DNA of 5,500 nt, taken from contig DHNF01000175.1 of the NCBI GenBank assembly GCA_002409375.1, positions 1-5,500 of the forward strand, given 5' to 3'. The notes under the pieces were generated by a model. It did not search any database and was not told where the DNA came from. It saw only the letters and a list, made by a program, of their open reading frames with translations. Positions 1 to 5,500 of this stretch are shown one piece after another (position 1 is the stretch's first letter; each line of letters begins with the position of its first letter). Origin of the DNA: Ruminococcaceae bacterium UBA5423. Lineage in GTDB: Bacteria > Bacillota > Clostridia > Oscillospirales > Acutalibacteraceae. The position numbers and the translations under genes were made by a program.

Positions 1-14
1 GACTTTAATATAAA

Positions 15-899
15 TTATCTTTGCTTTTCTTTTGCAAACACCAAATCGACAATTGCACCGGCTACATCAATTCCGGTGCATTGCGTGATTGCCGACACAT
101 GGGCATTGGAATTAACTTCACACAATAAAGGCTTTCCATGCTCGTCGGTTAACAAGTCAACGCCCGCAAACTGAGCACCTAATATTTTACAGCATGTGAC
201 AGCCAGTTCATTTTCTTCATCTGTCGGCTTATATGCCTGTGCGGTTCCCCCACTGCCAATATTTGCACGAAAATCAGACTTTGAATAACGGCGCATCGCA
301 GCAATTGGCTTATTATCCACCACATATATGCGAATGTCCGTTCCTGCACTTGACGCAATATACTGTTGGCATATAAAAGGGCGTGCCGCCATGCGGCGGG
401 TCAGTGCGCGTAATTCATCGTCATTATAGGCGATATACACCTGACCTCCCAGCGAACCATAACACTCCTTTACAACCATCGGAAATCCAAGTTTTTTTTC
501 CGCTAATTTTAAAAAAGTTTGTGAGGGTTGTTCGTCCATGTGTTGGTATGTCATTGGTGCCACAAGCGTGCGTGGCATGCGTATCCCCTCTGCCGCAAGT
601 TTCAAATGCGTTGCTGCTTTGTCATCGCACACGGCTATCGTATCGGACGAATTGTATATCCTGACACCAATCGTTTCAAGAGCACGGGCAAGCCTTATAT
701 CTTTATCCAAAAACAATGCATAATCACACACATCAAAGCCCGACACGCTAACACCTTGACCAAGCTCACAAACAGCTTCGCAGTTGGGCAAGGGTTTCAA
801 CTTTACATCACGCTTTGAAGCCGCATGAATTAGCCGCTCTACTGTGTCCGGTATACCTTCCTTGTTCCAAAAGCCATTGAAAATCACATACCCCGCCAT
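15..899 (-). CDS. RimK-like ATP-grasp ligase (amino-acid/peptide ligase, substrate unknown)
   Basis: A 294-residue cytosolic protein of the ATP-grasp superfamily, closest in motif pattern to RimK (alpha-L-glutamate ligase) and LysX. Such enzymes use ATP to activate a carboxylate as an acyl-phosphate and join it to an amine. Visible in order: an N-terminal Rossmann-like pre-ATP-grasp part (about 1-90); CDDK at 91-94, the usual entry to the ATP-grasp fold; VVKE at 142-145 followed by a glycine-rich loop (GSLGG, 148-152); CQQYI at 177-181; a GTDIRIYVV strand at 187-195; RANIGSGG at 211-218, matching the RimK R-x-N-x-x-x-GG element; and GVDLL (247-251) with CEVNSN (260-265), giving likely Mg ligands D248, E261 and N263. 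An in-frame TTG lies at 905, but the ATG at 899 is better placed after a weak GGATG site. It starts 20 bp after the CDF transporter stop, so the two are probably cotranscribed. The fold is secure; glutamate as the added residue is not. Confidence 0.9.
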   Translation of the reverse strand: MAGYVIFNGFWNKEGIPDTVERLIHAASKRDVKLKPLPNCEAVCELGQGVSVSGFDVCDYALFLDKDIRLARALETIGVRIYNSSDTIAVCDDKAATHLKLAAEGIRMPRTLVAPMTYQHMDEQPSQTFLKLAEKKLGFPMVVKECYGSLGGQVYIAYNDDELRALTRRMAARPFICQQYIASSAGTDIRIYVVDNKPIAAMRRYSKSDFRANIGSGGTAQAYKPTDEENELAVTCCKILGAQFAGVDLLTDEHGKPLLCEVNSNAHVSAITQCTGIDVAGAIVDLVFAKEKQR

Positions 900-919
900 A
901 AACAATTCACATCCGATTT

Positions 920-2062
920 TTAAGTATAGCTGTGTTCTATGGTTGCAACTATGAACAGCCGCGGGTCAGTCTGCCATACACGGCCTTGAATCTCGTCACA
1001 CAATGTTTTAGTTTTCTTATATTTAAACGGTACAACCACATCAAATATCAAATTAGTGTGAGTTTCACCAAAAACAACGCGAAAATCATGCAGGCTAAGC
1101 TCGGGGTTAATGCTGTCAAGTACATTCTCCACAATTGCTCTAAATTCGCTGACACGCTCGTCGTTAGTGTCGATAGGGTCCATGTGTATGCAAGTGACGG
1201 CACTATATTTTTCAGTAATCTCCTGTTCGATGCAATCAATCAAATCATGGCTGCGCATCATATCTTCATCGCTGGACACCTCAGCATGCAATGATACCAC
1301 TCTGTTTCCCAGACCGTAGTTATGCACAATCAAATCATGCACACCTATAATGCCGTCGTGTGCCAGCACGGTTTGTTTAATGCTTTGTACAAGCTCGGGA
1401 TCGGGCGCCTGTCCAAGCAGAGGTGACACAGTATCACGCAGCACAGAAAATCCCGACCACATTACAAATGCGGCAGCAACAGTGCCGACATAACCGTCAA
1501 TCATAAGTCCTGTCTGCCACCCCAGCACAGCAGCCGCAAGAACAATAAAGGTGCATATCATATCATTGCGGCTGTCCAACGCAGCTGCTTTTAATGACTG
1601 TGAATCAATTTTTTTGCCAATATTGCTGTAAAACATCGCCAGACATAGTTTTACAATAATTGATGCAGTCAAGATTACAACTGTCAGCAATCCAAAATCG
1701 GTCTTTTCGGGGCTAATTATTTTTTCCACTGATGTTTTAAAAAGCTCAAATCCGGCAAAAAGAATCATAATTGCAATTACCATAGCAGATATATATTCCA
1801 TTCGCCCATGCCCAAACGGATGCTCCTTATCGGGCGGTGCAGACGCCATATGAAAACCGACAAGCGTTACAATCGATGATCCTGCATCTGACAGGTTGTT
1901 GAAAGCATCGGCCATAATCGCAACACTTGCCGACAACAGTCCTGCCGCAAGCTTTGCACCAAATAAAACAAGGTTTAAAACAATGCCAACAATTCCTGCC
2001 AATTTTCCATAGTCTTGATTATCATTTATTTTATTTTTGATACGAGATAAAAGGTTGGACAT
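920..2062 (-). CDS. Cation diffusion facilitator (CDF) metal transporter with extended C-terminus
   Basis: A 380-residue inner-membrane metal/proton antiporter of the CDF family, expected to export a divalent metal. Six membrane segments can be placed at about 20-41, 45-71, 89-110, 122-145, 158-181 and 184-208. The family motif HPFGHGR (81-87) sits between segments 2 and 3. The metal-site pairs are N55-x3-D59 in segment 2 and D163-x3-D167 in segment 5. Zinc carriers usually have a histidine in one of these positions; the N/D plus D/D pattern is that of manganese or iron type CDFs (MntE/MneP-like), so Mn export is the best guess. A cytosolic dimerisation domain spans about 220-297. A further 80 residues (about 303-379) look like a second, diverged copy of it; many simple bacterial CDFs stop near 300 residues. 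The ATG follows AGGGGG with a 7-nt gap, a strong ribosome binding site. It is the first gene of a probable operon with the ATP-grasp ligase. Confidence 0.95.
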   Translation of the reverse strand: MSNLLSRIKNKINDNQDYGKLAGIVGIVLNLVLFGAKLAAGLLSASVAIMADAFNNLSDAGSSIVTLVGFHMASAPPDKEHPFGHGRMEYISAMVIAIMILFAGFELFKTSVEKIISPEKTDFGLLTVVILTASIIVKLCLAMFYSNIGKKIDSQSLKAAALDSRNDMICTFIVLAAAVLGWQTGLMIDGYVGTVAAAFVMWSGFSVLRDTVSPLLGQAPDPELVQSIKQTVLAHDGIIGVHDLIVHNYGLGNRVVSLHAEVSSDEDMMRSHDLIDCIEQEITEKYSAVTCIHMDPIDTNDERVSEFRAIVENVLDSINPELSLHDFRVVFGETHTNLIFDVVVPFKYKKTKTLCDEIQGRVWQTDPRLFIVATIEHSYT

Positions 2063-2067
2063 TGCCT

Positions 2068-2076
2068 ATCCCCCTA
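2068..2076 (-). promoter_or_regulatory. Ribosome binding site of the CDF gene
   Basis: On the minus strand the bases TAGGGGGAT lie 5 to 13 nt ahead of the ATG at 2062. The run of five G is a strong anti-16S match and fixes the start codon. Confidence 0.75.
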
Positions 2077-2083
2077 AAATATT

Positions 2084-2114
2084 AGTATAAATCGTATTTG
2101 ACAACATTGTGCAA
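2084..2114 (-). promoter_or_regulatory. Candidate promoter for the CDF/ATP-grasp pair
   Basis: Minus strand: TATACT (2084-2089) is a good -10 hexamer, with TTGCAC (2109-2114) as a possible -35. The 19 bp spacing is longer than the preferred 17, so this is a weak or activator-assisted promoter if real. It overlaps the much better plus-strand promoter, so the two divergent units could compete for RNA polymerase. No other credible minus-strand promoter was found in the 99 bp gap. Confidence 0.4.
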
Positions 2115-2126
2115 CTAAATTACAAT
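2098..2126 (+). promoter_or_regulatory. Sigma-A type promoter of the tlyA-type gene
   Basis: A perfect -35 hexamer TTGACA (2098-2103) is followed, after exactly 17 bp, by TACAAT (2121-2126), one mismatch from the -10 consensus. Transcription would start near 2133, leaving a 5' leader of about 29 nt, just enough for the ribosome binding site. The near-ideal match suggests strong constitutive expression unless repressed. A short dyad ACAA-CA-TTGT (2101-2110) overlaps the end of the -35. Confidence 0.8.
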
Positions 2127-2148
2127 CGAATAAAATTATGGTAAACTG

Positions 2149-2155
2149 AAAGAGG
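2149..2155 (+). promoter_or_regulatory. Ribosome binding site of the tlyA-type gene
   Basis: AAAGAGG ends 6 nt before the ATG at 2162. The spacing and the purine-rich match support that start codon. Confidence 0.75.
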
Positions 2156-2161
2156 TATACT

Positions 2162-2962
2162 ATGTCACAAACCATACGACTTGACAAATTAGTATCACAC
2201 AAACTCGGCATATCAACGCAGCAGGCTGCTGCACTTATTATGTCCGGTAGAGTTATGTTAGACGATGTTATAACAGACAAGCCCGGTGAACAGGTTGACC
2301 AAAATGCAACACCGGTTATTAAAGAAAAACAAAAAAAATTCGCAAGCCGCTCTGGTTTGAAGCTTGAAAAGGCGTTAATGTCTTTTAAGCTTGACGTCAC
2401 CGGTCTTACGGTTTGCGACATTGGAGCGAGTAACGGCGGCTTTACAGACTGCCTTTTAATGCACGGTGCAGCGCATGTGTTCGCAGTTGATGTTGCCTAC
2501 GGTATACTTGAATGGAAGCTGCGCCAGGATAAGCGCGTCACCGTGCTCGAGCGTACTAATGCCCGATATTTAACGGCCGATAAGCTTGGTGCTTATTGCG
2601 ATATGGTCACCGCTGATGTTTCTTTCATATCGCTAAAAAAAATCTTTCCCGCAATTGACGCCATCTTAAAACCTGACGGTTGCTGCGTTTGCCTGATAAA
2701 ACCTCAGTTTGAGGCAGCACCGCATCAGGTTGGCAAAAACGGCATCATAAATAACCCCGATGATTTGCCGCCTCTTTTGCTGTCAATAGCCCATGCGGCG
2801 GCGCGCAGCAATATTTATCTAAGTGCAATGACAGTATCCCCGATTCACGGCACAAACGGCAACATTGAATACCTTGCACGCTTTGAGCGCAACTCAGGGA
2901 TAACTGAAGATAAATGGCCGTCGATAATTGAAAATGCGCTTTTACAGCAACCTGACGCATAA
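2162..2962 (+). CDS. tlyA: TlyA-family rRNA (cytidine-2'-O)-methyltransferase
   Basis: A 266-residue SAM-dependent enzyme that 2'-O-methylates cytidines at the ribosomal subunit interface; in mycobacteria these are C1409 of 16S and C1920 of 23S rRNA. The old name 'hemolysin' is historical. An S4 RNA-binding domain covers about 5-62, followed by a short linker and an FtsJ/RrmJ-type Rossmann methyltransferase from about 63. SAM motif I is CDIGASNGGFTD (85-96). The catalytic tetrad can be placed at K67 (GLKL), D152 (TADVSF), K180 (LIKPQFE) and E236 (NIEYL). Each is offset by two from the K69/D154/K182/E238 I recall for M. tuberculosis TlyA. The mycobacterial linker motif RAWV corresponds here to KKFA (58-61). 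The gene has its own promoter and converges on ilvD. In many Firmicutes tlyA sits with dxs, nadK, argR and recN; none of these is present here. Confidence 0.93.
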   Translation: MSQTIRLDKLVSHKLGISTQQAAALIMSGRVMLDDVITDKPGEQVDQNATPVIKEKQKKFASRSGLKLEKALMSFKLDVTGLTVCDIGASNGGFTDCLLMHGAAHVFAVDVAYGILEWKLRQDKRVTVLERTNARYLTADKLGAYCDMVTADVSFISLKKIFPAIDAILKPDGCCVCLIKPQFEAAPHQVGKNGIINNPDDLPPLLLSIAHAAARSNIYLSAMTVSPIHGTNGNIEYLARFERNSGITEDKWPSIIENALLQQPDA

Positions 2963-2984
2963 ATAGTAAAATATAAAGTTTATG
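2958..2984. other. Convergent gene junction without a clear terminator
   Basis: Only 17 bp separate the tlyA-type stop (2960-2962) from the ilvD stop (2980-2982). A 6-bp inverted repeat, CATAAA (2958-2963) and TTTATG (2979-2984), contains both stop codons, but it is AT-only apart from the outer pair and has a 15-nt loop and no flanking T-run. It is not a convincing intrinsic terminator. Transcripts from the two sides probably overlap or end by another route. Confidence 0.5.
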
Positions 2985-4644
2985 AGAGCATATCATCAAA
3001 TACTGCGCCGGTTGACCCACTTGTAACATGCTGCGCGTACCGCTTGGCATAACCCGAAAGATTTTGTACAGGGGCTATCCATGCCGAGCGCCGTTTTTCA
3101 AGTACCGTATCTTCTACCAGCAAATTCAACTTGCGGTTTGGAATATCTATGGATATAGGATCTCCGTCCTCGACAAGCGCTATTATGCCGCCTGATGCAG
3201 CTTCGGGCGATATATGCCCGATTGAGGCGCCTCGCGTTGCACCTGAAAACCGTCCGTCGGTAATAAGGGCAACACTGTCATCAAGTCCCATGCCGGCAAT
3301 ATTTGCGGTTGGGGACAGCATTTCACGCATTCCGGGACCTCCTTTTGGTCCCTCATAACGAATAACTATAACATCGCCTGCTTTGATTTTTCCGCCGAGT
3401 ATCGCGTCGTTGGCTTGTTCCTCACTGTCAAACACCCGCGCCGGTCCGCTGTGCACCATCATTTCGGGTTTGACTGCACCCTGCTTGACTACGGCACCCT
3501 CCTTTGCCAAATTGCCAAACAATATTGCAATGCCGCCGTCTTTGCGGTGCGGATTGTCAAGCCTGCGGATAACCTCGCCGTCGGCTTGTGTTGCCTTGTC
3601 TAACCTTTCTCCGACTGTGCCTGACACAGTCAGGATATCCCGGTGTAGCAAGTCTGCCTTATCAAGCTCTTTAAGCATTGCCTGTATACCGCCTACATTG
3701 TTTAAATCGGTAATAAACACCTCACATGCGGGGCTCAACTTGCATATCTGCGGAGTGGTTTTGCCAATCTCATCAATATATTCAAGAGATATTGGGCAAC
3801 CTGCAGCATACGAAATTGCGGTAATATGCAATACTGTGTTTGATGAGCATCCTATCGCCATATCTGCACGCAACGCATTTTCAAAAGCCTTGGGTGTAAG
3901 TATATCTAAAGGACGAATGTTTTTATCAAGTAACTTTATCACTTGCTCGCCTGTTTGCTTTGCAAGCCTAATACGGGCAGCATCGACTGCCGGAATTGTA
4001 CCATTACCGGGCAATGCCATTCCTATTGCCTCAGTCAGGCAGTTCATAGAATTTGCGGTAAACATGCCGGAACACGAACCGCAACCTGGACAAGCCTTGT
4101 CCTCAAGCTCATGCAATTCATTCTCGCTCATGCGGCCTGTAGCACACGCCCCCACAGCCTCAAACATATCTGTAAGGCTTAGGCGGCGATTGCCGCTGAC
4201 TCCCGGCATCATTGGACCACCGCTCACAAAAATTGATGGAATATTAACGCGGCATGCGGCCATTAGCATTCCCGGCACAATTTTATCACAATTGGGTATA
4301 AAAACAGCAGCGTCCATCGGGTGAGCGGTCAGCATAACCTCGATAGAATCGGCTATCAGCTCGCGCGAACACAGCGAATATTTCATGCCCTTATGGTTCA
4401 TAGCCAAACCGTCGCAAACGCCGATTGTGTCAAACCTGAAAGGCACTCCGCCGGCATTGCGAATACCAGCCTCAACAGCATCTGTAATTGTATCAAGATG
4501 TGTGTGTCCCGGTATAAAGTCGCTTTTTGAACTGACAACCGCTACAAACGGACGCTTCATTTCGTTATCTGTAATACCCAACGCCTTTAATAATGAACGA
4601 TGGGGCGCGCGGGATGCGCCTTTCTTCATAAGATTGCTGCGCAT
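2980..4644 (-). CDS. ilvD: Dihydroxy-acid dehydratase
   Basis: A 554-residue cytosolic iron-sulfur enzyme of valine, isoleucine, leucine and pantothenate synthesis. It dehydrates 2,3-dihydroxy-isovalerate and 2,3-dihydroxy-3-methylvalerate to the 2-oxo acids. Family signatures: [19 protein letters not shown] at the N-terminus; [11 protein letters not shown] (77-87); PNCDK (117-121) with cluster cysteine C119 and Mg-site D120/K121; [11 protein letters not shown] (185-195) with C191 the expected second cluster ligand; and TDGRFSGAT (462-470), whose S467 is the expected catalytic base. At 45-47 the protein has PGH, as in E. coli IlvD, where [2Fe-2S] homologues have P-C-N. This favours an oxygen-labile [4Fe-4S] enzyme and suits an anaerobe. 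The ATG at 4644 is chosen over M6 because it restores the usual MRS start; AGGAAGG lies about 10 nt upstream. No ilvB, ilvC or leu genes adjoin, and the 36 bp upstream gap cannot hold a T-box leader. Confidence 0.97.
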   Translation of the reverse strand: MRSNLMKKGASRAPHRSLLKALGITDNEMKRPFVAVVSSKSDFIPGHTHLDTITDAVEAGIRNAGGVPFRFDTIGVCDGLAMNHKGMKYSLCSRELIADSIEVMLTAHPMDAAVFIPNCDKIVPGMLMAACRVNIPSIFVSGGPMMPGVSGNRRLSLTDMFEAVGACATGRMSENELHELEDKACPGCGSCSGMFTANSMNCLTEAIGMALPGNGTIPAVDAARIRLAKQTGEQVIKLLDKNIRPLDILTPKAFENALRADMAIGCSSNTVLHITAISYAAGCPISLEYIDEIGKTTPQICKLSPACEVFITDLNNVGGIQAMLKELDKADLLHRDILTVSGTVGERLDKATQADGEVIRRLDNPHRKDGGIAILFGNLAKEGAVVKQGAVKPEMMVHSGPARVFDSEEQANDAILGGKIKAGDVIVIRYEGPKGGPGMREMLSPTANIAGMGLDDSVALITDGRFSGATRGASIGHISPEAASGGIIALVEDGDPISIDIPNRKLNLLVEDTVLEKRRSAWIAPVQNLSGYAKRYAQHVTSGSTGAVFDDMLS

Positions 4645-4654
4645 AAAAATTCTT

Positions 4655-4661
4655 TCCTTCC
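4655..4661 (-). promoter_or_regulatory. Ribosome binding site of ilvD
   Basis: Minus-strand GGAAGGA sits 10 nt ahead of the ATG at 4644. The spacing is a little long but the purine-rich match is good. Confidence 0.6.
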
Positions 4662-4680
4662 ACTATGCATTAATTAACTT

Positions 4681-5385
4681 TTATTCTTTCAGCTTTTTAT
4701 CCGTCAAAAAGGCCCTAAGCAGCTCCATGCTTTGATCATGCAGCTCTTTACTGCTTTTTTTATCGGATGTGCCGGATATGCTGCGCACGCCAAAATATAA
4801 GTCTTTTGGCATGCCCTCCATAGCCTTATCATCTCGCAAAGGGCTGTTTTTCCAGTTCCAGTACCGCCCTTCGTCTTCCAGCCCATCAACCTCAACCTCA
4901 ATTGGGGCAAAAAACTTAAAACCGTCTTTTTCTTGTGCCTTTATATTTTTCTCAAGAGTTTCCTTGTCAAATGCAAAAAACATCATATCGGCAGTAGACA
5001 AATGTGCAATCAGCTTTGTTTGATTTGCCATGCCATATTGCATATCGCCGCCAAGCGTTATGACTTCGGCGAACACCTCTACCTTGCCGTCGCCGTCAAT
5101 GTCCCGCCCGTATGCCTCAAACGCAGCTTCAATCTTGTCTGCCGCCTGCTGGGAAACATAGCTATTTGTGGCGATAACCAGCCTATAGTCCGGGTCATCT
5201 CGTGTTACAAGCTGCCAAATCATTACAGTTAACACAATTGATATGGCAACTGTAGCAATGGTATGCCACTTATAATGATACCAGTAATTAGCAAGCTTGC
5301 CACGGGGAGTTTTCGGGGGCTCCGGTTTTGGGTGAGGTTTTAGCTCCTCCTCACTCACTCCTCTTAATGCCCATTCCCTTGCCAT
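4681..5385 (-). CDS. Hypothetical single-pass membrane protein with a calcium-loop-like motif
   Basis: A 234-residue protein whose function I do not recognise. The N-terminal 40 residues are charged and proline-rich (PKPEPPKTP, 19-27), followed by NYWYHYKWH (33-41), one membrane helix (about 42-61) and a soluble C-terminal region. Positive charges before the helix and TRDDPD after it suggest N-in, C-out, so residues 62-234 face outside. The outer part opens with a YRLVIATNSYVS strand-like segment, then a helix, then D95-I-D97-G-D99-G-K-V-E, which resembles an EF-hand or dockerin calcium loop. A stretch ending TADMMFFAFD (131-140) recalls the ligand-binding half of extracytoplasmic solute-binding proteins, but this is only a resemblance. 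The ATG at 5385 has an AGGA site 7 nt upstream and is preferred to an in-frame TTG at 5460, which would add 25 basic, implausible residues. It precedes ilvD by 36 bp on the same strand, so cotranscription is possible. Confidence 0.8.
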   Translation of the reverse strand: MAREWALRGVSEEELKPHPKPEPPKTPRGKLANYWYHYKWHTIATVAISIVLTVMIWQLVTRDDPDYRLVIATNSYVSQQAADKIEAAFEAYGRDIDGDGKVEVFAEVITLGGDMQYGMANQTKLIAHLSTADMMFFAFDKETLEKNIKAQEKDGFKFFAPIEVEVDGLEDEGRYWNWKNSPLRDDKAMEGMPKDLYFGVRSISGTSDKKSSKELHDQSMELLRAFLTDKKLKE

Positions 5386-5500
5386 AAAACATTCCTGCTT
5401 TCTATTGCATTTTTGTTTCTTTGGTTTTAGCAAACAAGGTCTTCGGGTTTCCACTCGCAATCTCTAATGGCGTCCTATTCCTTGGGTTTCATGGTTGGAA
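5386..5500. other. Leader of the membrane-protein gene; no supportable gene
   Basis: This stretch contains the AGGA ribosome binding site (5393-5396, minus strand) and probably the promoter of the membrane-protein gene, although I cannot place a convincing -35/-10 pair. On the minus strand one frame is open from a TGA at 5489-5491 to a TAG at 5402-5404 (about 28 codons) but has no usable start. On the plus strand a frame is open from 5388 to the window edge, also without an ATG. Neither is enough to call a gene. Confidence 0.5.

Noticed and set aside
383..818. Overlapping plus-strand frames of 61 to 96 codons within the ATP-grasp gene
   Set aside because: All are antisense to a gene with intact family motifs and show no plausible start signals or conserved features.
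900..905. TTG start extending the ATP-grasp ligase by two residues
   Set aside because: The ATG at 899 gives the usual short N-terminus before the first strand, and TTG is a rarer start.
2074..2421. A 115-codon minus-strand frame across the divergent gap and the start of the tlyA-type gene
   Set aside because: It is antisense to the S4 domain coding sequence, overlaps the promoter region and has no recognisable family motifs.
3383..4324. A 313-codon plus-strand open frame inside ilvD
   Set aside because: It is wholly antisense to a well-conserved ilvD, has a serine/proline/isoleucine-rich composition typical of a shadow frame, and has no recognisable domain or ribosome binding site.
4645..4680. 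Possible T-box or attenuator leader for ilvD
   Set aside because: The gap is only 36 bp and has no stem-loop; the TTAATTAA palindrome at 4670-4677 is too short and AT-only to be meaningful.
5386..5460. TTG start at 5460 extending the membrane protein by 25 residues
   Set aside because: The extension is a cysteine- and lysine-rich stretch with no ribosome binding site, while the ATG at 5385 has AGGA at a 7-nt spacing.

Overview
This 5.5 kb window looks like ordinary chromosome from a low-to-mid GC Firmicute, probably an anaerobic member of the Clostridia. Four things point there: AG-rich Shine-Dalgarno sequences, a sigma-A type promoter (TTGACA, 17 bp, TACAAT), an IlvD of the oxygen-labile type, and a single-pass membrane protein with a WYHYKW motif of a kind I associate with clostridial hypothetical proteins. 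The lineage is an inference from these traits; no rRNA or other taxonomic marker is present.

Layout from left to right. (1) A minus-strand pair: a RimK-like ATP-grasp ligase (15-899) lies 20 bp downstream of a cation diffusion facilitator (CDF) metal transporter (920-2062). The short gap makes one transcript likely, with the transporter first. (2) A 99 bp divergent intergenic region (2063-2161) holds a near-consensus promoter for the plus-strand gene and a weaker candidate for the transporter. (3) A plus-strand tlyA-type rRNA 2'-O-methyltransferase (2162-2962) runs convergently, with a 17 bp gap, into (4) a minus-strand ilvD dihydroxy-acid dehydratase (2980-4644). (5) Upstream of ilvD on the same strand, 36 bp away, is a hypothetical single-pass membrane protein (4681-5385). 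(6) The last 115 bp (5386-5500) hold the leader of that gene and no gene I can support.

The genes do not form one pathway: metal efflux plus an amino-acid ligase, ribosome methylation, branched-chain amino acid synthesis, and an unknown surface-exposed protein. No mobile element, CRISPR array, tRNA, rRNA or clear intrinsic terminator was seen. I do not see a new multi-gene system. The points most worth a second look are the apparent duplicated C-terminal domain of the CDF transporter together with its manganese-type metal site, its pairing with an ATP-grasp ligase of unknown substrate, the mycobacterial-like length of TlyA, and the uncharacterised membrane protein next to ilvD.
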